DNA of 64,000 nucleotides from Sinonovacula constricta (taxonomy: Eukaryota; Mollusca; Bivalvia; Cardiida; Solecurtidae), in contig CM017573.1 in assembly GCA_007844125.1 (NCBI GenBank), forward strand, positions 620,001 through 684,000, read 5' to 3'. Below are positions 13,801 through 26,500 of the stretch, piece by piece. A model generated the notes under the pieces. That model saw only the letters and a program-made list of their open reading frames with translations. It had not been told where the DNA came from and ran no database searches. How positions within the stretch are numbered: the first letter of the stretch is position 1; the number at the start of each line of letters is the position of its first letter. The position numbers and the translations under genes are program-made.

Positions 13801-14556
13801 TGTTTTGAGAAAAACCTTGCTGTATGCATTAAAGTTAACAATTTGGGAAAGAAATCCACACATCCCTGGTACTCAAATGATTGATCATAACCATATGTTT
13901 ATGCATGAATCAGCATTAATTGGTCTCAATCATTTATTAAAGAGAAAATAAAGGTAGTTAATTGTAGCTAAACTGGAACTCCTTTATAACGCTATCAAAT
14001 ATAATGCTAAGTTCTGTATAACACTGAAGTGGCTTGGCATCCATTTCCATTGAAGAAATCCTCCATATATTTAAAAAATGTATTCACAAATAATAAAAAC
14101 TCAAACCAAATATTGCATGGTTTTTACTGCGTAACCATCAAAGATAATTTAAAAAAGGAATACAAATTGTCTTAAATTAAAGGGGAAAATATATGTATAC
14201 CAGATTTCATTTCCAAACACCCATCAACTGATGTTTGCTATTGTTGCATTATTTTATCCAGGCAAAGACTGGATAACATCTTAAACAAAGTATGGCAAAG
14301 ATTTTATTGAATGCCAATTAGAAAAAAAACATGGTCTTTTGAAAATAATTCGAAGAAAAACACCATACACTTACCAGTACAGCAGCTGGGTTGTGTCAAG
14401 GTCATGTTTAAATCTGTAGCCGTTTTCTGCTGAGCATACTGTCCAGGACAAAGTCTGTGTAAATTATCTAACACTTTGTCACGGAATTCTGAACCCACTG
14501 AAAGGTCCAGTAGCATTACCAGAGTCACAATGAACATTACACCCATTTTGTTTTTG
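3971..14556 (-). CDS. Secreted/ectodomain Cys-rich protein, GPCR-ectodomain-like (three exons)
   Basis: Gene-level entry. Joining 14546-14375, 7998-7196 and 4843-3971 gives 1848 nt: 615 codons plus TAA, with matching intron phases (1, then 0). Seen: an N-terminal signal peptide (about residues 1-19), Asn-glycosylation sequons, a PSCCTG motif at about residue 53, NPHCALCHG near residue 159, and a second CxxC in NVFCYFC. Known: molluscan genomes carry many membrane receptors of the Methuselah/adhesion type with NxxCAxCNG-like ectodomain motifs, which this resembles. Inferred: it is an extracellular ligand-binding or adhesion module. The frame stops before any transmembrane segment, so it is either secreted, or the donor-like AAG|GTTTAA at 3977/3976 leads to a further exon outside the visible part. 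The family assignment is moderate; the gene model is stronger. Confidence 0.6.
5140..5650. repeat. Roughly 144-bp dispersed repeat, about 3.5 copies
   Basis: Three to four diverged head-to-tail copies with landmarks GGTCACTAGGTCAAA, CTTGTGAACACCATAGAGACC and CCAATCTTCACCAAACTT, spaced about 140-145 bp. From general knowledge this type is very common in bivalve genomes. It lies in intron 2 of the minus-strand gene and has no open frame. Confidence 0.75.
5807..6280. repeat. 52-bp minisatellite
   Basis: Nine tandem copies of a 52-bp unit containing AAAGGCACAGTTGTGTACAT and GATTTTAAAGCATACTG. Copies begin at 5807, 5859 and so on, and differ by only a few substitutions, so the expansion is recent. 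The first copy has CACTT where later ones have CATTT. It lies in intron 2 of the minus-strand gene. Confidence 0.92.
6783..7112 (+). mobile_element. SINE family A, full-length copy
   Basis: tRNA-derived head with a clear pol III B box (GGTTCGATCCC at about 6840) and an A-box-like segment just after 6790, followed by a 250-bp body and a tail ending CCCAATAAACAAACA. The body has landmarks TTAAAAATGGTAGTGGTATA, GGTATCATGCCAGGTGTTC and GACACCGTCTCCAGATAAC, seen again at 18522, 28022, 29138, 40768, 41916 and, inverted, 45970. V-SINE or MetaSINE-type molluscan elements are candidates; I cannot assign the name without a library. Confidence 0.8.
7196..7998 (-). CDS. Minus-strand gene, exon 2
   Basis: 803 nt, entered in phase 1 after an ATTTCCAG acceptor and left in phase 0 at a GAG|GTTTGT donor. 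It encodes residues 58-325 of the model. Near its middle is NPHCALCHG and towards the end NVFCYFCHYAYP, two CxxC motifs spaced like a duplicated Cys-rich unit. Several sequons (NST, NTS, NDS) fit an extracellular protein. The frame would run on past the donor for another 11 codons to a stop, which I read as intron. Confidence 0.78.
8269..8442. repeat. Array-border segment, copy 1 (duplicated at 9247-9420)
   Basis: A non-repetitive block starting at CCATGTTCCCCCAG and ending at the first 36-bp monomer. It recurs, nearly identical, 978 bp to the right inside the array, together with the next roughly 220 bp of variant monomers (8443-8661 against 9421-9639). This marks a segmental duplication that carried flanking DNA into the array. 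Confidence 0.88.
8443..13330. repeat. 36-bp GC-rich minisatellite with higher-order structure
   Basis: About 130 monomers of a 36-bp unit with core GGAGGAGTGTTGGGAGTCTG followed by GGGGCATGCTCCCACA. Recurrent variants include a short form (GGAGGAGTGTGCTACCACA), a CCATGC form, a CTTCAGGAGGAGTGTGCTCC form and deletions such as GGCATGGAGTG. Each unit holds the inverted pair TGGGAG/CTCCCA around GCATGC. Two higher-order duplications are visible, with offsets of 978 bp and 1329 bp. The unit is stop-free in all six frames, which yields many overlapping open frames that are not genes. The whole array lies in intron 1 of the minus-strand gene and stands out as a G-rich block in AT-rich DNA. Confidence 0.95.
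9247..9420. repeat. Array-internal spacer, copy 2 of the 8269-8442 segment
   Basis: The same non-repeat block as at 8269-8442, now surrounded by 36-bp monomers on both sides, differing by a couple of substitutions (for example TTTGCATATT for TTTCCATATT). It splits the array into two parts and shows that copy 1 is the likely source, because only copy 1 borders unique DNA. Confidence 0.88.
13331..14374. other. Remainder of minus-strand intron 1
   Basis: AT-rich sequence between the 36-bp array and exon 1 of the minus-strand gene. No exon, SINE or tandem repeat was recognised. A short open frame at 13724-13951 has no protein-like features. Confidence 0.5.
14375..14556 (-). CDS. Minus-strand gene, first coding exon with signal peptide
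   Basis: The ATG is at 14546-14544. The peptide opens MGVMFIVTLVMLLDLSVGS, a typical signal sequence, then EFRDK, a Cys at about 33, a sequon NMT at 47 and PSCCTG at the exon end. The donor CTG|GTAAGT leaves in phase 1 and matches the phase of exon 2. Ten bases upstream of the ATG the minus strand reads TTCATTGCAG, a good acceptor, so an upstream 5'-UTR exon is likely and the exon probably starts at 14556. Confidence 0.72.
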
Positions 14557-17367
14557 CTGCAATGAAGTAATAAAAACTACTCTCATGTTAAATTTTTTAT
14601 TTTTTCCTTGAAGGGAGAATCCATTTATGAGGCTGCAAAATGGCTCAGGCATGGATGCGGCAAAATAATATGCAGCACTGTTAGGGTTCTGAATTCATAT
14701 AAATCTATATATAACTCATGGTAAATGGACAAACAGTCTTTTGTCCATATACTATTGTTTTAACAACATGCTTCATTTAAATCTTTAACATTCTAAATTC
14801 AAAGTTTTAAAGAATTAATCGTACTGTCATAAAATTAAAAAAAAAAAAAAACAACAAAGACATGAAAAAAAGGATTTCTGTTGCACAATCATGCAGGTAT
14901 TCATGTCCATTTGTTGATTTATAGTCACTACATGTATAATTCTTTCAACAACACACTACATGTATTTAGTGATATTTCATGGCTTTTTACATAAAATGAT
15001 AACTGTTTTGACCACTATTTTGAGTGCGATTCCTCTCCGGCTGGGAAAAGTTTCCTTCATGTTACGAATAAAAAAAATTCACATGGCTGCAGCCCGTCAT
15101 GCCACTTCCATTCTGCAGAAATACATGTAGATATATTCAAATGAATTTGTTCATGTGCAGTTGTTATCACTGCCATTGCCTTTCCTTTGCAGCACATTTG
15201 GATTCTCACCTCAAACCCTATAGTGTAAATAATCATGGGAATTAGATCAGTGAAATGGTTCTATTGATAAACTGGAAGAGCAATAGCAATGAAAATAAAA
15301 ACAAAAAAGACTATGAAAAGAAAAAATAGGGAAAAAAAGAAATGAAAAAAGAAATGGGAAAAAAAGCAATGAAAAGAAAAAAAAAGAGATTTATTTTTTT
15401 AAATATTTTATAATATGTTCAATATTAAATTAAAAACAACATAAAAATCCATCCATAATTACATAAGAATATTAAATTCTGTTAGTGAAATTTTTAATAT
15501 GCTATCAATGTTCTGGAATTTTAGGATAATCCATGTATGAATAAATATCCCAGCACTATATGTTGATTTAAATTGATCAAGATGTTTGGAATTCCACAAC
15601 AAGAATCAAACAATGCTTCAGTTTTTGTTCTTTTATATCTGTCTTTTGGTCTATTTGTCATTATAAAGAATATCCACATGATTGTAATATAAGTTACATG
15701 TAATTAGTTAATTCATGGTTGCCATGTTTATTAATTAAGGAGTGGGTGTTTCATACAGCTTTCCATTATACATTATCTTTTTCAGAAACACTAAAGACCA
15801 AATGGTAAATATAAGAGAAAGAAATTAAGGTGTTTACCTGAAACTATTCCAACTAAGGAATTATTTCAAATTGTCTAGCTTTTTTCTAGGGATGTTAACG
15901 AATACCAAATTTTGAATTCTGTTGATATCTGTTGAACGATCCAAACGCATATCCGGATACTAAACTTTGTTAATAGTAATGTTGCTGCCGGATGTGTGCA
16001 GGGATAAACAATTGTTTCCATAGACATAATTTAATCATCATTTCTATAGAAATAAATAAATCAATGTTTCCATAGACATATGTGCTTCTTAATTTTAATA
16101 ATTATTGAAATACGAACAATAAAACATTTGATCATTTTAATTCACAATAAATCAAACAAATAACTGATCAAAGAAAAACGTGTGGACATGCGTACATTTA
16201 TTTGAAAATGTTATAAATTATTCAGTACACTGTTTTTTATACTATTTAGTAAGTCACATTAATTTGTTAATTGTCTTCATAACTATAGCTCTATTCCTTT
16301 TTAATTAAACACAACACATACAATTAAAGATAATATTCTAAAACCAAAATGGATCAGTAGAAGCTTCAAATGTTGGCTGTTAATTAGCAAGTTATGACAA
16401 GTACCATCAAGCACATTTCTAAAACTTTGATGCCCAATATACAGTACTGTGTGTCATCACCTGTCGATAATCTGTTACACCGGCTTATGCATGAATGTAC
16501 ATTGTCAGAAGAAAGATAACTTAGCAAAATGGCCAATACATAAAATAGAACGTTTGAAATTTAAAGTTTTTTAAACGAATATCCGGATGCAAATGATTCA
16601 AGATCAAACCTGTTGTAACCGCTTTCATAAATCAATCCCAGTATTTTATCACATCAGAATATTCAGCAAAATTAAAATTACATAAGTCACATATAAATAT
16701 CATTATTGATTTTTGTCATGTGATTGTCAATTTCGTGGGATAATTTTCTCTGACCTCAGAGGATTTTTGAAAATGAAATGGATTTATAATGGGTCTGAAT
16801 GTAAATTTATTTGTCATTTTTAACTTCCATTATTTGAAATACTGAACAATTTTAAGTTTTTTTGTTATGTTTTTCACTTGATTGATTGATATGGTTTAAA
16901 AAAACATACACAAATTCTGTTGCGTTTATCAAAACATTTGTGACATGGAATCAAATTTCTGTTTATAACATATTCAGATCATCATAACAAAAACTAAAAC
17001 AGAACTTGTCTTAAGGAAATATCATTAAAGATAAGATTTTATTTTTAGAGGTACAATAACTTGACTGATAGCACATAATTATATTTATTTTACAATTTGT
17101 TCATAACAACAGGTGATGAACAGACTTGTAAATAATTTTCTGTTTCTCTCTAACTCCTGACTCTCTCGAACTGGAAGGTCATTCCCGTGGGGAGTGGAGC
17201 AGCTGGGGTTTCAATGCACTTTGTTTCACACAGATTTAAACATTACACAAGGAGATCTGGCATACCACTTGAATGCATGGGATGGCAGTTCTATGAGTCA
17301 ATGGCAGGCCAATCAACTTTTCAGAACATGCCGACAACTCAGAAAAAACAAATCTCATTCATTTCAG
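14557..17367. other. Interval between the minus-strand gene and the first visible MYLK exon
   Basis: No exon was recognised. I searched the plus strand for the missing first half of the Ig domain that exon 17368-17565 completes (a segment with a B-strand Cys ending in Gly, phase 1) and saw none. The interval holds poly(A) runs near 14840, an A/G-rich tract at 15290-15390, and a short duplicated phrase TTTCCATAGACATA near 16020 and 16066. A frame open from 17187 runs into the exon but does not look Ig-like. Confidence 0.5.
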
Positions 17368-17565
17368 GTTCCCCACCTCCAACACTAATCTGGTACAGAG
17401 ACAACCAGAGACTGGAAACCAGCAGCCAAGGGGTTGTTGCAATGGAAACCAAGGAAGGTGAAGGTCATCTAGTCCTTAAAAAAGTGACTCAAGGGTCAAA
17501 GTTCACATGCATTGCAAAAAATGTTGCAGGGCAGGAAAGAACAGATGCCTTGTTGACTGTGACAG
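17368..17565 (+). CDS. MYLK: MYLK exon 1 of window: C-terminal part of an Ig domain
   Basis: 198 nt, phase 1 on both sides, after a CATTTCAG acceptor and before ACAG|GTAAT. The peptide begins SPPPTLIWYRDNQRLE (C-strand Trp) and contains the F-strand Cys in GSKFTCIAKNVAG, ending LLTVT. The A-B strands and first Cys must come from an upstream exon that I did not find in this window, so the exon is internal or the gene uses an alternative start nearby. Confidence 0.82.
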
Positions 17566-20500
17566 GTAATTTACTATTAATTTGATACTTTTAATATTTT
17601 AAAGCACAGCCACTATGACTCGATGTTATCTTTACAGCTAGCATTCAGCTATTTTAGATAATAGGTAGCTCCTAGACTTACGTCAGGGTTAAACCACTGC
17701 TACACCGGTGGTGACCACATGAAAAAGTTTGCCCCAGTTAGATACTGAGCAGTAAGATAAATTACAGGTAACCCTACCTGAACTTTGCTTAGTGCTTTCT
17801 CCATATAGCAAGGTGAACTCCCATCATGTATGGGAAGTAAATATTGAAGGTATGTTAACATGTTGGCTTGCTTTGTCTCCCTTCGTTAAAAAAATGGTAT
17901 AAAGTTCCTGCATTTTATTTATGAAAGTTGTTTAACTCTGAGGTATCTAAACACACATTGACCAGTAATATTCAAAATGTGTAAGTCCAGATTAGCCTTA
18001 ATAAATACGATTTTGAACACTAATTTAATTGTAAGACAGAACTTATCGCAAAAAAAAACACCTTCTGAATTTATATTTTTTCCAGCTGTATAAAAAGCTT
18101 GTTAGTGGTCTCTGCTAAAAAATAGATATCGACGTCAGATTGGAAGACCTGGATGACTATATAATTCGATCTCAAAAGTTAGTGGTCACATGGTTTTCTA
18201 AGTTTATAAATAGCTATCTCTGCAGCATGGCTCAGATAGGAAATACCTACTTGTAGTGACAAGTGGTGATTTATGCTTGACTGTTCACACAGATGTAGGA
18301 CATCAATGAACAGCATTTTGCAGGACTTTTTCAGGTAGCAATGACTTATTTGATATTTTGAGAAAAGAAATAACTATCGTATACCACCTTTAAGCATTTA
18401 TAAGTACATACTAATACCTATACATGAATGTGGTGTAATAGACAATAGTAAAGCTGATTTTCATTTAATCGTTTATTAAAACATATTTGAACCAACAACA
18501 TCCAAGACTCACCTAACTGACAGAACCTGGTAGCGCAATCAGTTGAGTGTTGGCTCCAATTACTGGAGGCCTTGGGTTTGATGCCTGGCTCCGACATACC
18601 AAAGTCATTAAAAATGGTAGCGATATAGCTCCCTTGCTAATGCTCAAGCAAATATAAGGGTAGTTCCAAGACTGGTTGGCCCAGTATCAGGTGATGTGAC
18701 TGGGTGTGGTATCATGCCAGGTGTTCACGGCATGCTATACACAGCAAAGGCAGCACAATATCTGCTTCAAATGGACACCATCTCCAGATATACTGTTGAT
18801 GGGACGATAAACCCAATAAACAAACAAACTCACCAATACTGGGAATTTGGCTTTGAAGGACTTCAGCTCCTTTTTGTGTGTCCCCAACCTCAACCAAGTT
18901 CCAAGCTGTTAAACTGAGTTTTATAGAGGATAGGCATTTGTGTTTGACTATCCTTCAAACTAACCGTAATCATACATCTTCATGTTAGTTATGACAGTAA
19001 TACTTCATATGATTTTCCTGACCCTATATCCCAAACACTGTATGTCATATGGACTCTGTGAAGTCGGTGGGACAGATGTAAATACATTACAAGAATAAGC
19101 ACAGATGTGATTACTACACCATCGTTCCCATACAATACATTCTATAAGAGGAACCAGCCTCCAGAGCGGCACCAATAACTAGTATGATTTATGATCTAGA
19201 AATGAAACTGTAGCAGGATAAAGGTGAAAACAAGGACCCATATTACCATGTTGGCTCAAAACATATCAAACATCAGCTACAATGACAAGACAGACTAAAT
19301 GATATAAAGTAATATAGTGCCAGATGATAAATACTGAACATTATATGAAATTTGACTATAACTTTATATTTTTCACGATCTGTTCATTAATGAGATCTTA
19401 AGTTAAGATCAAAATTTCAAAACAATATGGCATTATTGGTATACTTTGACATTTATTTAACTACTGGATAATTTCAAACAAACTCATTAGTGTAACCATT
19501 GTCAAAAACAATATCAATAACATCAACCTTGGTCTTGAAGGTAACAATAATCATCATCATCATCATCTTAACAGTTGCCAGCACCAAAAATATCCTCGCA
19601 ATCATCATCATCATCATTATCATTGTTTCATCACCATGGTCATCATTGTCCTTCTCCTATTTATCATCATCATTGTCATCATTTCGTCCTCGTCATTATC
19701 ATCATCATCATCATCGTTAGGGGGTGTTCATGGTGTAGAGGTAGAGTCACTGACTTGTAACTTCTCTGACCATTTAGCCTCGCACAGCATGGATGCGAGT
19801 TCCTGTTCTGGATGGAGGACTTAATGTGGGAAGGTCTTTCAGCTGACCTGTGGTGTGCCATTGGTTCTACCCAGACAATTGTCATGGGTCTTCTGCCACC
19901 AAAACAACAGCAACATGGCTGTAATGACCAAAATTGGTCACTGTGATGTATTTCAAAAACAAAACAAACAAATCATTATCATCAGTAGAATAATCAACAT
20001 CATCTTATCATCATCAGCATTGTTGTCATCACCACCAACTTTATGGTCTCTGTAATCTTCACTGCTATATGACATCAGCATTTTCTATTTCTAGTTGGAT
20101 AAGACTCTATCTACTGACTGATTGAGTACCTGGATTAATCCAAACAATTCTCCAACTACGCCTCTGCATACATTCCTTTCTCATTATTTCATTGAGTTAC
20201 CTTTATATTTGAATGGTTGATTCGGAAAACTCCCCTGACCAAGTGGGAAGGATTATGATATTGAATTAAAAGTAAAATGCTGGTTATTTATATAAACATT
20301 TATTATTCCTTGACAAAAGTGGAGGGATATTTTTGTCATGTCCACCTTCCTGTCCACCTCATCCTTTCTGTCCAGAGCCATATGTCACACCTGCTTTCAA
20401 AAAATATTAATGACTGCAATGGTGTATAGTTAGGACTCAAATTAAAAGCATGTGATTAAGATTTACATTAGCATATTGAAATTTGTCCAATTATCCATAC

Positions 20501-23500
20501 CTGCATGTATTATCAGCATACTGATTCTTAGGTGCACATACATTATATGTACAAACTTACTTTAGCCACGCCCACCTTGCATATGTTGTTGACTCAAGAC
20601 TGAATTTAGTTATCCTTCCCATGTGAAAAGTTAGACTTTCACACCACTCAAAGTGAAGTGGCTTTTAAAATGCTGGAATTTAAGTAGCTAGCTGAACATT
20701 GAATGTTGTTTATAAACCTCAACATGAAATCGGAATTCACACTTAGCTTTTCAATCAAAATTGATAAGCTGTTGAATAATATAATGATTGACTTGACTTC
20801 TCAAATTCTACCACTTGAGATTTCTTAACTCTTTAACTGCTAGGTGCATATGAATTAGGCCTTAGTAAATAGTGTAGATCCTGATTGGCCAGCTGTGCTG
20901 GTAGCTGAGTAATCTGGATCTGCACTTTTTTCATCTGAGTCTCGAGCAGTTTGTCTATTTACCCTTGAATGTAGTTTCCAGCAAACAATTAAGAAGTCAT
21001 ATTTACAAATACTGCAGATTAAGGGTTAATTTTGATATAGTGTCAGATGTTGTTGCACTATGGGTAGTTTATTGAATGATAGAAGAGTACAAGTTGGCGC
21101 ATATATGGTTAAAGTGATGTGGTCTAAAATCTGATCTTAGTATATCAGCAATTATACTTACTAGCAGATTTGTTTGCTGCATTCTAATTTTATGTGAAGA
21201 AGCCATTTTTGAACAAGAAAGCAGTTACTTTAAATAAAAACAATATTAATAAAACCATTAGCAGTAACAAAAAAATGAATGTGGGACAGTATAACTACTA
21301 TTTTGTCAAGAACAGTGTTGATATGGCAGTGTTATTTAATGTTCACCTTAAATGGGGTTCGCCTGAGACAGAGTGGTTCCACCGTAGTTGAGGGTTGGCC
21401 TTGTTTAAAGGTTTCCACCTTGGATGAGTGTCATTCAGAAGGGGTTTCCCTTATGTTGATTTCATAGGGTGCCACCTTAGTGTTGAGGATCAACCAGAGT
21501 CAAGCAGTTCAACCTAAGTTGGGGGTGACCTGTAGCCAATTGGTGCCTCCTTGGTTAAGGATCAGTCAGGGTTAAAGGGTTCCAGCAATGTTAAATGTTG
21601 CTCTTGACCAAACAGTTCCATCTTAGTGGATGGTTGTCCATAACTTAGCAATCCCATCTCGAGGGGTGCCCATTGTGGACCAGTTCCACCTTTAGTTGGT
21701 GTCACCCGTGGCCAAGCAGTTTCATCATACAAACAGTTTCAAGACGGCATTGAAACTTTAAACCACTGTCAAATTCTCAATCTCTTTACACATAAAAGAT
21801 CTTGTCTCCTTTGAAATTCGAACGATGAATGATGACAAGTTCTCAAGTCTTTTGACATAGACTTCTCAGCCACTGACACCCACTTGTTTCCAGTAGGTAT
21901 CAATGGACATGGAAAAGAACTGCATAACTATATTAATTTTATCAATATCTGAGTAAGAAACTTCAACCACAAAACTACCAATTTATGAGTAAGATTTCTT
22001 GATGTAGGTGTTCATAACATAGCTAACACCCAGATTATAAGGTCCTTCACTTGCTTGCTTTTGGGGTTAACCTGATATTCAACATTTATAATTCTTTAAA
22101 TATCTTTCTGACTCTTTGTTTGAATTTATATTTTTAGCATGAATCAGAATGCTGTGTCTTGGTAATTGGCTTAGTATACTATCGATTACTTTTCTTGAGG
22201 GCACCTGTGGGGTAGTGGTAAAGTCACCGACTTGTAACTCTTGTCCACTTAGCCTCTCACTGCTAGGGTTCGAGTCTTGTTTTGGCTAAAGGACATAATG
22301 TAGGAAGGTTTTTCAGCTAACCTGCGATGAGCCGGTGGTTCTGCTCAGACATTTGTTTAGGGTCTTCCTCAACAAAATAACTTCCTATATTAATCATAAT
22401 TGGTCACTGTGATTTATTTTAAAAAACAAAACAATAATTATTCAATTAGTTACAGATTGTTTTCACTTGAAGTGGATATTGTGCTGTCTTCATTTAGATA
22501 ACATATTTAGCCAGTTATAAAGGGTTGTAACCTAAATTTGTGGGTCACGGAAAAGTTGAACTGTGCAATTAGACACATGCAATAATATTTGGGCATGTTG
22601 TTGATTTAAAGGCATCAATAGATTAGAATGAACACAAGCTGGTATGTCTGTACATGGACAATTTCCTAGAATCTTTAAATATTTCCTTATAGTTAAGAAA
22701 ATTTTAGTTTCATGCATAAAATCCCGAATTCATGAAATTTCTTATTCTTAAAATTTATGATATTAAATCAGAAAAAATAAGCAAGATTTGTTATTGATAT
22801 GAGCCCTGGTGTTGGGTTATAGACTGTATCGCTCTGCTTGTTTGTCTTGGTTAATGATGTGGATGCATCAGTGCCCATGGGATAAATTTATACTCACTCT
22901 TTCACTATCCTATTTTTTATCTTAGTTCCCTTAGTCAGGGGTTTGACTTAATGTTATGTATTAACTTGTATGGTATTACTTTGGTCATATGTTATTACCG
23001 GTATGTTAGGATGACAGCAGGTACGATCATGTTTGTTTATGTTAAATAACACCAACACCATACTGGTTATGTTAGCGACTTTAAGCTAATTATTGGTAGA
23101 GGAAGACCTCAGTCAAATATCAGAGTAGAACCACTGGTGCACTACAGTTCAGCTAGACGACCTTCTCTATATGAAAGTTGGACTGAAGAATCCATGTGGC
23201 AAGTGACTAAGGAGTTACAAGTTGGTGACGCTAACTGCTTGGCCATGGGCCCCCCAAATGATCATGTACCATAAAAGGTTTCATTTTCAAAGTATGCTGT
23301 TACAGTATCGGCAGTTCAGTGTTTGCCTAAAGAGGACATCTTTGTTATTATTGTTATGGATATCTTTAATATTATTTAATATGAGGCCTTCAACCTATAA
23401 ATTAATTGTTTATAACTGACATGTATACAAATGCACAATGTCGTCTCCGACCGCAAAAGATATGTGGCGTTGGTGAGACATTAACTTGCACATTTTTTAT

Positions 23501-26500
23501 CGTCTTTGTGTTTTTATAGAAAATAAATTGTAAGATCAAAGACACAAAAATATTATACATTTTTACACCAGTTGCTGGCTCCATCTGCTAATAATAATGT
23601 AGAATCAAGTGATGTTTGATTAATGTTTTATGACTTTAACAACTGTATAAATAACTATATATCCAGTGAAGAAGTTTAATAGAAACACTACGGTATATGG
23701 TGCTATCAGAGATTTCTGCCAATGCACGTCATTCGGATATTTATTCAGGCTAGCCGTGCGTCAGCATTTGTAAGTAGGTCATAGACGAGGTTAGACAGCA
23801 ATGCTAAAAAACAAACAAAGACAGAACATTGTTTTATAGAAAAACATGGTTTTCATTTGACTTGAGTACTGTTGTTGGGATATTAAACTTATTTTTAAAA
23901 TACACAGTTTAAGAAAGCATTATGCATTGTATACATTTATTCTGAAAAAAAAACCGCAAAAAACTCTATAAGACTATGCATTAGTGAACAAAAAGTTATA
24001 TGCTCATTAAAACTAATTTTGATTTAGGCCCAACATCTAGATTAACATGAATGGTGTGTATTAGTTGCAAACTATTCTAGTGAGAGCAGTACTCTTTTAA
24101 TTTGTATTCAGATGACACAGCAGTCATAGCAATTGGAAAAATATGTCTGTGGTTTCTATCTGAAATAATCAACACTCAGCCAATATAGATGTACATTGTA
24201 TGTCATAATGTCATCGCACCCTTGGTATGTTCACATAGCGTATCCTTACACAATGTGCACTGGGTCATAAAAAAAACACAACTCCTCCTCCAACAGTAAA
24301 CAAGTCCTGTCATCCGCAGGAACATACATTCCTTACTCAAGAGGCACACCACTTCCCATCTTGAGATATATCCTTGTTCAGACATAAGGTCCCTCTGCAT
24401 GGCATTGGAGGGCTAGTTTAAGGTGTTAAATCATACTGAGGTTTCATAGTAATTGATGATGGATTTAAACTACTACTTGAGGGGATAGTTGGGTTAAAAT
24501 CCTACTTATCATTGTGTTGGTCACGGATCTTGACAAACCAACACATCAGAGTAAGTAGGTTTTGTTGATCCGAATTGAGAGAATTTGGACATGTTTGGTT
24601 TATTTATTTTTAAATCCTTTTAACATGATTTGTTTAAATTTTATGTACTCACCATGATGGGCTTTGTAAGCATCACCATTGTCAGCATTCTAAAAATCAC
24701 TGTATTAATGTCATAACAAAAGTAAGCATTAATGTCATAACCATTGTCAGCATTAATGTCATAACCATTGTCAGCATTAATGTCATAACGATTGTCAGCA
24801 TTAATGTCATAACCATTGTCAGCATTAATGTTATAACGATTGTCAGCATTAATGTCATAACCATTGTCAGCATTAATGTCATAACAATTGTCAGCATTAA
24901 TGTCATAACCATTGTCAGCATTAATGTCATAACAATTGTCAGCATTAATGTCAAAACCATTGTTAGCATTGATGTCATAACAATTGTCAGCATTAAAGTC
25001 ATAACCATTGTCAGCATTAATGTCATAACCATTAACAACATTGATGTCATAACAATTGTCAGCATTAATGTCATAACATTTGTCAGCATTAATGTCATAA
25101 CCATTGTCAGCATTAATGTCATAACCATTGTCAGCATTAATGCCATAACAATTGTCAGCATTAATGTCATAACCATTGACAACATTATTGCCATAACAAT
25201 TGTTAGCATTAATCTCATAACCATTGGCAACATTAATGTCATAACCATTGTCAGCATTGATATCATTACCATTGTCAGCGTTAATGTCATAACCATTAAC
25301 AACATTGATGTCATAACAATTGTCAGCATTAATGTCATAACATTTGTCAGCATTAATGTCATAACCATTGACAACATTAACATTATAACCATTGTTAGCA
25401 TTGATGTCATAACAATTGTCAGCATTAATGTCATAACCATTGACAACATTATTGCCATAACAATTGTTAGCATTAATCTCATAACCATTGGCAACATTAA
25501 TGTCATAACCATTGTCAGCATTGATGTCATTACCATTGTCAGCAGTTAATGTCATATCTATTGACAACATTAATGTCATAACCATTGTCAGCATTAATGG
25601 CATAACCATTGTCAGCATTAAAGTCATAACCATTGTCAGCATTAATGTCATAACCATTGACAACATTAATGTCATAACAATTGTTAGCATTAATGTCATA
25701 ACCATTGTCAGCATTAATGTCATAACCATTGTCAGCATTAATGTCATAACAATTGTCAGCATTAATGTCATAACCATTGTTAGCATTGATGTCATAACAA
25801 TTGTCAGCATTAATGTCATAACCATTGTCAGCATTAATGTCATAACCATAACCATTGTCAGCATTAATGTCATAACCATTGTCAGCATTAATGTCATGAC
25901 AATTGTCAGCATTAATGTCATAACGATTGTCAGCATTGATGTCATAACCATTGTCAGCATTAATGTCATAACCATTGTCAGCATTAATGTCATGACAATT
26001 GTCAGCATTAATGTCATAACGATTGTCAGCATTGATGTCATAACCATTGTCAGCATTAATGTCATAACAATTGTCAGCATTAATGTCATAACCATTGTCA
26101 GCATTAATGTCATAACAGTTGTCAGCATTAATGTCATAACAGTTGTCAGCATCAATGTCGTAACCATTGTCAGTCTTGTTATCACCATTGTCAGTCATGT
26201 TATCTCCATTGTCAGTCTTGTTATCTGCATTGTCAGTCTTGTTATCACCATTGTCAGTTTTGTTATCTCCATTGTCAGTCTTTTCATCACCATTGTCAGT
26301 CTTGTCATCTCCATTGACAAACGTGTTATCACCCTTGTCAGTCTTGTCATCACCATTGTCAGTCTTGTTATCTCCATTGTCAGTCATGTTATCTGCATTG
26401 TCAGTCTTGTTATCTCCATTGACAGTCGTGTTATCACCATTGTCAGTCTTGTCATCACCATTGTCAGTCTTGTTATCCTCCATTGTCAGTCTTGTCATCA

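Noticed and set aside
17187..17367. Upstream extension of the first MYLK exon as an alternative first exon
   Set aside because: The frame is open, but the peptide shows no Ig pattern, and a good acceptor lies exactly where Ig similarity begins; an alternative start remains possible but is not supported.
18696..18917. 73-codon frame as a gene
   Set aside because: It lies largely inside a family A SINE.
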